DNA from: an uncultured Clostridia bacterium
GTDB taxonomy: Bacteria; Bacillota; Clostridia; Christensenellales; Borkfalkiaceae
DNA: 41,220 nucleotides
Direction: 5' to 3'
Assembly (NCBI GenBank): GCA_947589565.1
Contig: CANQBW010000008.1
Location: forward strand, 1-41,220
How positions within the stretch are numbered: the first letter of the stretch is position 1; the number at the start of each line of letters is the position of its first letter. Below the pieces are notes generated by a model. The model saw only the letters and a list, made by a program, of their open reading frames with translations, was not told the origin of the DNA and made no database searches. Position numbers and translations under genes: made by a program. Positions 23,601-32,341 of the stretch are shown piece after piece.

Positions 23601-26600
23601 GGTTGCGACCGAGTTTAAAGTCAGAGAGTACAATCTCAAAAACAATACGAGGTACGACGTCAAGGCGGTCGCATACCTCGACTATGACGACGGCGGAATC
23701 AACGACAACGTCAAGAACGTGTTCGAGTTCCCGTTCTATACGGACTTCGAATCTCCCGTTGCGACGGGCGTCGAGTATACCTACGAGTATGACTACGACA
23801 CCAAGACGAACAGACTCTTCGCGAACGTCTCCATCTACGAGAACCACTATCTGATGGGTTATATTGCGGGTGCGATCAGTGAGAACGAGGACTTCGATCC
23901 GAATAAAGAAGATTCCTACCTGTTCACGACGGATACCTTCTCGAGCTATGTCACCCCCGTCCTCGGACAGAGGAACACGACGAACGTCATTCAGATCGAA
24001 CTTACCGATTACCTCGATCAGATCAAGGAGTCCCATGACGGAAGAAGCTTCATCATCCAGTGCATGGACTATGCGATGAACACCGCGACCTACGAGTTCT
24101 ATCTTCCCGATGAGATCACGCAGATCACCTTCCCCGAGATGCAGCCCGATGAAAACGGCGTTGTGCCCGGCGTTCGTATCAGCCCCAACGAACTCTACCG
24201 TCTCAATCCCGAGACTGTTCCCGCGCAGGATCAGGCTTGGCGCGAGACCATTCAGTACACCTCCTCCGATGAGAACGTCGTCAAGATCGTCGACGGCCAG
24301 CTCCTCGGTGTGAACTCCGGTAGGGCGACCGTCACCGCGACGAGCCCCTATAAGAACGCGGAGGGCGTTCAGGCGTCCACAACGTTGGATGTCACCGTCC
24401 TCTCACCCGGAGACGAAGGTTACACGCAGTACGATAAACCTACGGTCGAAGAGTTCTACCTCGACGGCTTCTGGGCGAACAAGGTCTTCTATACAATGGA
24501 CAACACGGACCGCGGTCTGGGACTTGTGGAGACCTATAACGACAGCGGAGAGCGGAACTATATGTCCTTCGGTAAGGCGAGCGAGGTCTATGTCTCGATG
24601 TATCCTTCCGAATCCGTTCAGCTCAACCCCGTCGTTCACGGCTACTACGGCGCGGACAGATACCGCATCCGTTACAGCAGCAGTAACTCCGCCGTTGTCG
24701 ACGTGGACCAGGATGGCAACATGACGGCAAAGAACGTCCGTATCGATGGAGACGGCAAGGAGATCCCTCTGAACACGCAGAGAACGGCAACCGTCTCGAT
24801 CAACCTCGACGTGAAGGGGGACGACGGCGAGTGGAAGTCCACCTTCTACACCCTTGCGGTCTCGATCACGGTCAAGAAGCCCTACTATACGGCGAGCGGT
24901 TACCTTCTCAGCTATAAGGGCCTCGGCGGCGAAGTGGATATCCCCGCGTCTCTCAAGTTGACGACGATCAACCCCTTCGCATTCTCCAACTACGAGTATG
25001 TCGACAAGGATCTTGAGGCGGGCGATATCATCGACGAAGAGGATAACTTCTCCATGAAGCAGTGGTTCATCGGTGATAATTCGATCACCAAGGTCATCGT
25101 CCCCGAGGGCGTCGAATCCATCGAGAACTATGCGTTCGCGGGACTTACGGCTCTGAAGGAAGTCGTCCTTCCCTCCACGCTGTACAAACTTCAGATCGGC
25201 GCCTTCTACGGATGCACCTCACTCGAGAAGGTCTCCTTCAGCAGCGAGAACAACCTGAAGTTTGTCAACGAATGTTGCTTCTACGGCTGCAAGAACCTCT
25301 CCACGTTCGATTTCAAGTCCATGGTCGGTATCGGTAAGAGCGCGTTTGAGGGAACGGGACTCATGAATATCACCCTTCCCATCACGGAGTCCATCGGTAC
25401 CAGAGCATTTGCGCGCTGCGAATCGCTCAACTCCGTGACGATGGAGGCAAGCAGCGTCAAGTTCGGTTCCGAGGCATTCTTGGGATGCATTCGTCTCAGC
25501 TCGATCAACGTCAATGCAAAGGTCATTCCGAGCGGGACCTTCGACTCCTGCACGCAACTCACGAACGTCACCCTCGGACGGGACGTCGAAGTCATCGGTC
25601 AGTATGCATTCCGCTTCACGAAGGTCACCTCCTTCGTGGTGGATCAGGCAAATAAGAACTTTACGGCAAAAGATAACGGCCAGTATTTGATCGACTCCGA
25701 CGGAAAGCTCGCCCTGGTTGCGCCTACCGTCACGACCTTCAAACCCAATGACAGTTCGATCACGACGGTCGGCACGGGCGCCTTCTCTACGGCGGGCGAC
25801 AAGCTGATCTCCATCGAATTGCCGAGCGTCACCGTTGTCGAAGACTACGCGTTCGCAAATTGCAACTCGCTCTCTTCGATCAACCTCGGAAACCTCACCT
25901 CTGTCGGCGAGGGCGCATTCCGCGGGACCGGAAAACTGAAGAAACTTCCCAATTTCGCGGAAGGTGCGACCATCGGCGCGTATGCGTTCGCGGAGAGCGG
26001 AATTTCCTCCGTCAACCTTTCGAATATCGCATCCATCGGGGAATATGCGTTCGCAAACAGCAGTTCTCTGTCGAATGTGACGATCGGCGACGGCATCAAG
26101 ATCGGCGACTATGCGTTCTTCGGCGCATATAGCCTCAGCGAAGTCAAGATCGGAAACGATTGCGAGATCGGAACGAAGGCGTTCGCCGCGATGCACATCA
26201 CCGAGTTCTACAAGATGATGGATATCGTCATCGACGATACGAATGCATATTTCGGCTCCGGAACGACCTTTAAATACAACAACAACGACATGACGGTCTA
26301 CTTCCGTCCCCATGTCTCTTCGCTCAGCACGCTTTCGATCGGCAACAATGCGAAGATCGGAGATAGGGCATTCTACTATGCAGGTTCGAGTGCGATCAGA
26401 GTCGGCGGAACGACGAGCACGGGTTCGACCATCTCCGATCTGACGATCGTCGGCTCCCTGAAGGAAGTCACCCTCGGCAGCGGCGCCTCCATCGGCGACT
26501 ACGCGTTCTACGGCTGCAAAGACCTCGCTTCCGTGAAGGGACTCGAACAGGCGACCTATATCGGCGACTATGCGTTCGCCGGTGAGGATGTCGGAAGCCT

Positions 26601-28179
26601 CCTCTTCAGCAACGGTGTTCTCGAAGTCAATAAGATACTCTCCTGTGCGCAGTTTGAGACGCTTGATCTGAGCGCGGCAGAGTTCATCGGCAAGGGCGCA
26701 TTTGCAGGCAACCAGAAGCTCAAGTCCGTTAAACTCGGCTCGATTGAAAAACTCGGCATTTCCTCGCAGTTCGGCGTGGAGAAGAAGAAAGTCTATGTGG
26801 TCGATCCTCTTGCCGACACGATCGACGCGGGCGTGTTCGACGGATGCACCGCACTCGCGGAGATCAACCTCGGCGGACTCCTCGAGATCGGCGAAAATGC
26901 CTTCAGAGGTACCGCGCTCACGACTGCAGACCTCAGAGAGGGCGTCAAGCTCGGCGAAGGGGTGTTTGAAAACGTCAAGACCCTCACCTCTGCCTCGAAC
27001 CTCAATAAGGCGGTCGAGATCGGCGGCTATGCGTTCTACGGAACTTCCATTCCCGCTGCGGACATTTCCGATGTGGTCCTTCTCGGCGACTTCGCGTTCG
27101 GCTTCTCGACGGTCAAGAGCGTGACGTTCGGCAACAGCATCGAGACGCTCGGCGAGAATCCCTTCGCCGGATGCGAGATCGAAGACTACACGAGAGACGG
27201 TTCCAACACCTTCGACATCGGTTCGAAGGGCGTGAAGGTCGTCGGAAGCGCACTCTATCGTCCGAATACGAACGGATATGAGCTCATCTCCTTCCCGATG
27301 AAGAAGAACATCAAAGACTTCGAAGTCATGTCCAAGACCAACCGCATCGGCGCAAGAGCGTTCTATGGTTCCGGCATCGAAGTTGTGACGCTTGCCCGCG
27401 AAGTTTCAGCGATCGGACACATGGCGTTCTACAATTGCGACAAACTGTTGCTTGTCACCTTCAGAAGCATCAATGCTCCCCGTCTCGAGGAAGAGTTCGA
27501 CTTTGACTATGAGACGGCGATCACAGAATTCGGCACAAACAAGTACGTTGAGGAAGCATTCGGTAAAGTTCTCCTCAACTTCGTGGACGGCAGCTCCCGC
27601 ATGACCGGTCTCGAATATATCGACGCCACCATGTGGAGCCCCGCAGTGACCTGCGTCTTCTACGGCGCGAACTTCATCTATGGCGTCACGGACGAGAGAC
27701 ACAATGACCGCACGCTGATCATGGTCCGTCCCAGCAACGGCGTCGGATATGAGACCTTCTCCTACAATATGTACTTCGACCAGGTCGTCATCGGCAGAGG
27801 TGCGATCTCCGATTCCGCACAGGCGGTCATCGACATGCTCGGCAGCCTGCCCGAAAGCTTGAGGGCGGAAGACCGCGACCAGGTCTATGCGATCTACGAT
27901 CTTTACAACACGCTCAGCATGGAGGACCAGAACTACCTCACCGCAGAGGGCTTCACGATGACGCTCTCCAATGCGAAGAGATTGGTCGATTCCATGACGA
28001 CTACCAATCCCGGTACAGAGCCCGAAAACCCGCCCGCAGAGCCCAACAATACCGCGCTCTATGTGGTGCTCGGAATCGTCGGCGGCGGTCTTGTGATCGC
28101 ATTGGTCGTCTACTTCGTCAAGCGCAAGTCGAACGGGGAAGACGGCTCCGATGATGCATCGGAAAATAAGACCGAGTAA
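20626..28179 (+). CDS. Membrane-anchored subtilisin-family protease with BspA-type LRR array
   Basis: This 2517-aa exported protein runs: signal peptide (about 1-33), propeptide-like region (about 60-190), and an S8 peptidase domain with Asp220 (VLDSGLDYTHD), His293 (DHGTHVSG), oxyanion Asn400 (AAANEGS) and Ser628 (NGTSMASPNQAG). A PA-type insert (DLTGKIAIVQRG, about 455-570) sits between His and Ser, as in lactocepin and C5a peptidase. Fn3-like and Big2-like modules (about 700-1400) follow, then about 28 BspA-type LRRs (about 1420-2285, IGxxAFxxCxxL). A helical segment, a Pro-rich linker and a membrane helix (about 2477-2498) with a basic, then acidic, tail end the protein. ATG 20626 follows CGGAGGT. 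It probably cleaves host or dietary proteins at the surface and heads an operon with Opp genes. Confidence 0.92.
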   Translation: MKQKFFRKVFFGFSAAALSCLMVLSGMLPIFSHGKEEAAAKPEVSESIKDVTGKTDLNLKDYLNTSVTQKLTENIAPDREISVMITVDVPTVLDGYEALGDTSMEIADFSVSREGASIRKKIERENTLLQSELIRKGIDYKLGVTYDTLMSGFEAVIKAGDFEKLQKAVGNSANVFISDEYEECVTYDVVENKVNVHDTGIFNSDGSQYDGSGTVIAVLDSGLDYTHDVFDPSRFNGEEVMTQTTLRDKVPLLTAAQRTPGLTAADVYINRKVPYAYDYADSDPDVYPINSDHGTHVSGIIVGQADPKYENDGIDDNYIRGVAPNAQLAFFKVFSESNSSAKQSWIVAALEDCVTLGVDVINMSLGSGSGFTREVDDSMRAEVYDSVKEHGISLVCAAANEGSAAQGSEKNGSLPLATNPDTGTVGSPATYDSSMAVASISGVKTPYMLLDGELIYFTNARNFAGEERKFVEEILNPDEQERVFEYVIIPGIGSQSDYGSVGDLTGKIAIVQRGVTQFEEKSQLAKDHGAAGCIIYNNLSGDIAMTIGNTEFPTCSIDRDNGKKFLDKSGTVGKVTISRSQVAGPFMSDFSSWGPTPDLHIKPEITAHGGDILSSLPGQRYDRYNGTSMASPNQAGLTALVRQYVKEHFTNLDALGVTAMVNQLMMSTADIALNPNGIPFAVRRQGAGLANLTKATSTPAYLRTYDETGAVNDKTKLELGDDPEKTGEYSFSFEIVNISGESLSYDVSALVQTEGISEEFTPRGATTITEKGYVLSGARMTVQSVQNGSNSGNTVTVGAGATAVVSATITLSDSDKEYMDSKFANGIYVEGYVKLTSKNGKNDLNVPFLKFYGSWTKAPIFDLDYFETYADENNDSIETEKKTLADFVATRPIGTLYGDYISYLGSFPYLTDPNSSLVMGADKEKIAFTNQEGEYGGINGLGAIWFGMLRPAKKIDISITDSSTGEVIWTKSQGNVIKSYYNTGGGSHVWGQVATEFKVREYNLKNNTRYDVKAVAYLDYDDGGINDNVKNVFEFPFYTDFESPVATGVEYTYEYDYDTKTNRLFANVSIYENHYLMGYIAGAISENEDFDPNKEDSYLFTTDTFSSYVTPVLGQRNTTNVIQIELTDYLDQIKESHDGRSFIIQCMDYAMNTATYEFYLPDEITQITFPEMQPDENGVVPGVRISPNELYRLNPETVPAQDQAWRETIQYTSSDENVVKIVDGQLLGVNSGRATVTATSPYKNAEGVQASTTLDVTVLSPGDEGYTQYDKPTVEEFYLDGFWANKVFYTMDNTDRGLGLVETYNDSGERNYMSFGKASEVYVSMYPSESVQLNPVVHGYYGADRYRIRYSSSNSAVVDVDQDGNMTAKNVRIDGDGKEIPLNTQRTATVSINLDVKGDDGEWKSTFYTLAVSITVKKPYYTASGYLLSYKGLGGEVDIPASLKLTTINPFAFSNYEYVDKDLEAGDIIDEEDNFSMKQWFIGDNSITKVIVPEGVESIENYAFAGLTALKEVVLPSTLYKLQIGAFYGCTSLEKVSFSSENNLKFVNECCFYGCKNLSTFDFKSMVGIGKSAFEGTGLMNITLPITESIGTRAFARCESLNSVTMEASSVKFGSEAFLGCIRLSSINVNAKVIPSGTFDSCTQLTNVTLGRDVEVIGQYAFRFTKVTSFVVDQANKNFTAKDNGQYLIDSDGKLALVAPTVTTFKPNDSSITTVGTGAFSTAGDKLISIELPSVTVVEDYAFANCNSLSSINLGNLTSVGEGAFRGTGKLKKLPNFAEGATIGAYAFAESGISSVNLSNIASIGEYAFANSSSLSNVTIGDGIKIGDYAFFGAYSLSEVKIGNDCEIGTKAFAAMHITEFYKMMDIVIDDTNAYFGSGTTFKYNNNDMTVYFRPHVSSLSTLSIGNNAKIGDRAFYYAGSSAIRVGGTTSTGSTISDLTIVGSLKEVTLGSGASIGDYAFYGCKDLASVKGLEQATYIGDYAFAGEDVGSLLFSNGVLEVNKILSCAQFETLDLSAAEFIGKGAFAGNQKLKSVKLGSIEKLGISSQFGVEKKKVYVVDPLADTIDAGVFDGCTALAEINLGGLLEIGENAFRGTALTTADLREGVKLGEGVFENVKTLTSASNLNKAVEIGGYAFYGTSIPAADISDVVLLGDFAFGFSTVKSVTFGNSIETLGENPFAGCEIEDYTRDGSNTFDIGSKGVKVVGSALYRPNTNGYELISFPMKKNIKDFEVMSKTNRIGARAFYGSGIEVVTLAREVSAIGHMAFYNCDKLLLVTFRSINAPRLEEEFDFDYETAITEFGTNKYVEEAFGKVLLNFVDGSSRMTGLEYIDATMWSPAVTCVFYGANFIYGVTDERHNDRTLIMVRPSNGVGYETFSYNMYFDQVVIGRGAISDSAQAVIDMLGSLPESLRAEDRDQVYAIYDLYNTLSMEDQNYLTAEGFTMTLSNAKRLVDSMTTTNPGTEPENPPAEPNNTALYVVLGIVGGGLVIALVVYFVKRKSNGEDGSDDASENKTE

Positions 28180-28190
28180 GGAGAATGCAG

Positions 28191-29582
28191 ATGAGAAATA
28201 AAACCAAACTCTTGATCACTTTGGCAGTGCTTTGCGCCGGAACACTGACGCTTGGCGCCTGCAAGAACATCAAGGTCGAGCAAACCTACAAGGAGCAGGT
28301 CAAGCAGGGGAACAACGCGATCGTGCGGTTCGATCCCAACGGCGGAACTTTCGGAAGTGAACCCGGTCAGGTCGTCTCGAACCTCTTCCGCTATGATTCT
28401 CTCAGCACAATGCGCCTCTTCGAGCCGAACAGCAAGTCGAAAGTGCCGTCGGACACCTCGATCAACATCTCCTACACCGATCATTTCCTTGTCGGATGGT
28501 ACAAGGAAAAGAAACCGCTCACAGATGAAGCGGGGAATGCGCTGGATGAATACGGCATTCCCTGCAGCACGAGCGGGAGAGAGCAGGGCTGGGAGTATTC
28601 GGGCCGCTGGGATTTCACGCAAAAACTTTCTCAGGGCGACTTCGCGGCGCAGGGGGATGGGTCATATCTGATGACCCTCTATGCCGGCTGGCTTCCCTAC
28701 TTCCGCTACAGCATTGTCGACGAGAACGGCGCCGAGATCGCTTACAAGGCATTCAACCCCGATACCGATGCCGGCAAGGAGACCATGGACCTCGAAGTTC
28801 CCCAGTGGAACGCGGACACCGGCGAACTGGATTACGGGAATTTCCCGAAGGCGGAAGGAAAGACCTTCATGGCTGTCCACGAATCCAAGGATTCCGTCGA
28901 AGAACTCTCCACCATTCATCATGACGGGGAAGTGGATAGGGATCGGTGCGTCGCCAAGAATGCGATCAAGATCTACTACGGCGTATACAGAGACGGCGAC
29001 TGGTATCGCATCACCAAGGCGGAACAGTTCAGCAGCCTGTTCGCTTACAACCGCAATTTCGAGATCCTCGAAGACCTCGATTTCGGTGTGAAGGATGAGA
29101 ACGGCTATGCCGTGGCTGCGTGGCCTTCCAGCATTTCGACGAGTGAGTTCACCGGGACGATCATGGGGAACGGCAAGACCATCAAAAACGTCGAAGTGAT
29201 CAACAATTCGACGGACTCCGGTTACGGCGGTCTGTTCGGATCGATCGCAGCGTCTGCCACCATCGAGAACATCAACTTCGAGAATGTTTCCTTCAACCTC
29301 AGGAGAGGAACGCGTAAGAACGGCGCAAGTTTCGGCTTGTTTGCAGGCGAGATCAAGCAGGGCGCAAAGATCAGCAATGTGAACGTCAAGGGAAAACTTA
29401 TTCTCGGCAACGAGGATCTGGATGAATTTGCGTCGCAGTCGATCTACAAATACCATATCGGCAAAGTCGTTGGGAATCTCAACACGAGCGGCATTACGGC
29501 AGACGTCACGGTCGAAGGGATCGGCGGCGTCAGTGTGCAAGTCGGATCAGACGGGAGCGTTACCGCAACCGCATCAAAATAA
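28191..29582 (+). CDS. Surface lipoprotein with Flg_new-like and GLUG-like modules
   Basis: This 463-aa lipoprotein has a signal peptide ending in the lipobox LTLGAC (Cys24). An N-terminal module (about residues 45-165: FDPNGGTF, then FLVGWYKEKK and TLYAGWL) resembles the Listeria-Bacteroides (Flg_new/InlB B-type) repeat. The C-terminal part has beta-helix-like GLUG features: FTGTIMGNGKTIKNVEVIN, then GYGGLFGSIAASATIENINF. I chose ATG 28191, 7 nt after AAGGAG; the ATG at 28185 is too close to it. It lies 11 bp after the protease and 26 bp before the binding protein. Function unknown; a scaffold or substrate-presenting partner is possible. Confidence 0.8.
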   Translation: MRNKTKLLITLAVLCAGTLTLGACKNIKVEQTYKEQVKQGNNAIVRFDPNGGTFGSEPGQVVSNLFRYDSLSTMRLFEPNSKSKVPSDTSINISYTDHFLVGWYKEKKPLTDEAGNALDEYGIPCSTSGREQGWEYSGRWDFTQKLSQGDFAAQGDGSYLMTLYAGWLPYFRYSIVDENGAEIAYKAFNPDTDAGKETMDLEVPQWNADTGELDYGNFPKAEGKTFMAVHESKDSVEELSTIHHDGEVDRDRCVAKNAIKIYYGVYRDGDWYRITKAEQFSSLFAYNRNFEILEDLDFGVKDENGYAVAAWPSSISTSEFTGTIMGNGKTIKNVEVINNSTDSGYGGLFGSIAASATIENINFENVSFNLRRGTRKNGASFGLFAGEIKQGAKISNVNVKGKLILGNEDLDEFASQSIYKYHIGKVVGNLNTSGITADVTVEGIGGVSVQVGSDGSVTATASK

Positions 29583-29608
29583 AATAAGAACGGAGGATAT
29601 CAAAAGAC

Positions 29609-32323
29609 ATGAAACGTTTCAAGTTTACTAAGGCCTTAGCTGTCACGATGGGTGCTGCAATGAGTCTCACCGCGTTTGCCGGCTTAGCCGGATGCGGCGA
29701 GACAAGCAATTCGCTCAAACTCATGACCGATCAGTTGGACGGACTTTTCAGTCCCTTCTACTCCACGTCGGCAAGCGATGGCGAAATTGCGGGACAGACG
29801 CAGATCGCTCTCTTCACCACGAACGAAAACGGCGAGCTTGCTGTCGGTGATAATGAGGCGTGCGCGGCAGTCGCGTACGAACTCAAGCACGAGGGGCAGA
29901 CCTACAGCGACTACTATTTCGTCCTGAAGAACGGACTCAAGTTCTCGGACGGCGTCCCCCTCACGATGAATGACGTGTTCTTCAACCTTTACACCGTGCT
30001 GGATCCCACCTATGCGGGTTCGGGCACCCTGTATTCGACGGACATTCTCGGACTCAAGGACTACAGAACGCAGCAAAAGACGAGCGGCGACGGTAACTCC
30101 GCAGAGGACAGCCTCACGCAGGGCGCAATGACGCGTGCAAAGCAGCGCCGTAACGAACTTGTCGATGCATTCCGTACCATCGGTGAAAGAGAGACCGAGG
30201 GAACGTACAATGCAACTCCCGACAAGATGCGTTCGGAGCTCGCAAACGCGAACTCGAGCCTGTTCCCCACGATCAGCTCCGGTTATCTCGAGGCGACGGG
30301 CGCTGCCGACCAGAGTGCGGCGAGAGCACAGATCGTTGCGGACTACAACCACATCGCGGGCGATCCCAACGGCAAGGATGATGATGAAAAGAAGGGCCTC
30401 TTCCGCAAAGAGCTCGAGTCCGACTATAAGAACGCACTGGAAGCTTTCCAGGAGGAGCCCTATAAGAGCGCAAAACTTGTGACGAGCAAGGGCGATTTTG
30501 CTACGGGCTTTGACGAAGTCACCGCCTTCATGTTCACCGAGGGCTATGCTTCCCCCGAATATGTGCAGGTCGAAGGCGTCGGCGAAGACAGAAGCCAGAT
30601 CAAGCAGATCGTGCTGAACTACAACGTCGATACCATCAAGACGAGAGAGGCGGCGATCGACTACGTTTATAACGATAAGATCAACACCCAATTCGACCAG
30701 ATCATGAACTTCTGGGCGTCGGGAACCAACGCGATGAACGAATATGTCTCCAAGGCGAAGGAGATCATCCTCAGCGCGAGCAAGGTCGAGGGCAAGCCGC
30801 TCATTCCGAGGATCGAGGGCATTGTCTCTCTCGGACACACCGGCACCGAGACCTCGGTCACCGTCGACGGAAAGGAATACAAGGTCGCTCATGAGCACAA
30901 CGCGGACGGCACGCCCGCCAATGCAGATGAGTACGATGTTCTCCGCATCCGCGTCAACGGCACCGACCCCAAGGCGATCTGGAACTTCGGTATCAGCATT
31001 ACGCCTTATCACTATTACTCCGATCCCGACAAATACCCGATAGACATCAAGAACGACCAGTTCGGCGTCGAGTTTGCAAGCTTCGACTTCCAGATGTACA
31101 CCATCCAGGGCAAGAACAAGAACGGAGACAGCAAGAACAGCGTTCCCGTCGGCGCAGGTACCTACATGGCTTCCGATAACAACGGCAGCGATATGCCCCG
31201 TGCAACGCAGTTCCTCAACAACAACATCGTCTACTACAAGGCAAATCCTTACTTCATGTTCCCCGTCAAGACGGAGAAGCTCGAGTACCACGTCGTTCCT
31301 TCCTCCAACGCTCTGACCGCTCTTACGGAGGGCACGGCTCACTTCGTCAGCCCTCAGATGACCTTGGCGAACTTCTCGCAGGTCACCGATCCCGCCTTCA
31401 GACGGAAGGGTTATGACTACATGAGCGCATGGCAGCTCGGCTATGGTTACATCGGTATCAATGCCGGCAAGGTCACCGACATCAACCTCAGACGTGCGAT
31501 CATGGTCTCCATGGATACTTCCTCCGCGACGACCTACTACAGCAGCGGTTCCGCGGTGAACATCGACTGGCCTATGTCCGCAGTCAGCTGGGCATATCCG
31601 AGAGAGGACGGTTACGAATACGACGGTAACTTCCCCACCGAACACATGAAGAGACAGACAGAACCCACCCTTTCCTATGCTTCCACCCTCGGTTGGACGG
31701 ATGACATGAGAATTGAAGCGATCAAGAAGTACATGGAGCAGGCAGGCGTCAAGAAGGGCGATCCGAGCCTCAGCATCAAGTTCACGATCGCGGGCGCAGA
31801 GCTCACCGAACACCCTTGCTTCAACACGATGCACCACGGCATGGACCTCCTCAACCAGTGCGGCTGGGATGTTCAGATCACTCCCGACCCCAACGCTCTG
31901 AGCAAACTTGCGACCGGTTCCCTTGCCGTCTGGGCGGCTGCATGGGGTACGTCGCTTGACCCCGATATGTACCAGGTCTATCACAAGAACTCCACCGCAA
32001 CGAGCGTTCTCGCTTGGGGTTACAGAGAGATCCTCGGCGACTCCTCCCGTCAGGAGAACAAGATCATCACCGAGCTCTCCAAGCTGATCGATGACGCGCG
32101 CAGGATCGATGACAGAAAACAGCGTGCTGCCATCTATGAAAACGCAATGAAGAAGGTTCTCGAGCTTGCAGTCGAGCTTCCCGTCTATCAGAGAAAGACG
32201 CTCTATGCCGTCAACCTCAACGTGATCGACGGAGATACGCTTGCAAAGGATGAAAAGGGCGAGTGGCTCATCAACTCCTATTCTTCGCCCCTCAACAGGC
32301 TCTGGGAAGTCGGTCTCAAATAA
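29609..32323 (+). CDS. oppA: Oligopeptide ABC transporter substrate-binding lipoprotein, enlarged
   Basis: This 904-aa family-5 binding protein has a signal peptide with lipobox LAGC (Cys29). The start of the mature protein (LKLMTDQLDGLFSPFYSTSASDGEI) and VLKNGLKFSDGVPLTMNDVFF are typical SBP_5 features, and the C-terminus has WDVQITPDPNALSKLATGSLAVWAAAWG and LELAVELPVYQRK. An additional segment of about 250 residues (about 153-402), helical and charged, interrupts the first lobe, so the protein is far longer than the usual 530-600. Immediately downstream are OppB, C, D and F. GGAGG is at 29592-29596. It likely delivers peptides to OppBC. Ligand specificity is unknown. Confidence 0.88.
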   Translation: MKRFKFTKALAVTMGAAMSLTAFAGLAGCGETSNSLKLMTDQLDGLFSPFYSTSASDGEIAGQTQIALFTTNENGELAVGDNEACAAVAYELKHEGQTYSDYYFVLKNGLKFSDGVPLTMNDVFFNLYTVLDPTYAGSGTLYSTDILGLKDYRTQQKTSGDGNSAEDSLTQGAMTRAKQRRNELVDAFRTIGERETEGTYNATPDKMRSELANANSSLFPTISSGYLEATGAADQSAARAQIVADYNHIAGDPNGKDDDEKKGLFRKELESDYKNALEAFQEEPYKSAKLVTSKGDFATGFDEVTAFMFTEGYASPEYVQVEGVGEDRSQIKQIVLNYNVDTIKTREAAIDYVYNDKINTQFDQIMNFWASGTNAMNEYVSKAKEIILSASKVEGKPLIPRIEGIVSLGHTGTETSVTVDGKEYKVAHEHNADGTPANADEYDVLRIRVNGTDPKAIWNFGISITPYHYYSDPDKYPIDIKNDQFGVEFASFDFQMYTIQGKNKNGDSKNSVPVGAGTYMASDNNGSDMPRATQFLNNNIVYYKANPYFMFPVKTEKLEYHVVPSSNALTALTEGTAHFVSPQMTLANFSQVTDPAFRRKGYDYMSAWQLGYGYIGINAGKVTDINLRRAIMVSMDTSSATTYYSSGSAVNIDWPMSAVSWAYPREDGYEYDGNFPTEHMKRQTEPTLSYASTLGWTDDMRIEAIKKYMEQAGVKKGDPSLSIKFTIAGAELTEHPCFNTMHHGMDLLNQCGWDVQITPDPNALSKLATGSLAVWAAAWGTSLDPDMYQVYHKNSTATSVLAWGYREILGDSSRQENKIITELSKLIDDARRIDDRKQRAAIYENAMKKVLELAVELPVYQRKTLYAVNLNVIDGDTLAKDEKGEWLINSYSSPLNRLWEVGLK

Positions 32324-32341
32324 TAAACCTCGGAGAACACA

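Noticed and set aside
20680-24036. 1118-aa open frame on the minus strand opposite the protease
   Set aside because: It lies wholly antisense to a clear S8 protease, is low complexity (Val, Asp, Arg, Glu rich), lacks domains, and is expected from G/C-rich third positions of the real gene.
28185-28190. Upstream ATG of the lipoprotein gene
   Set aside because: It abuts the Shine-Dalgarno (1 nt spacing); ATG 28191 has 7 nt spacing and gives a normal lipoprotein signal peptide.
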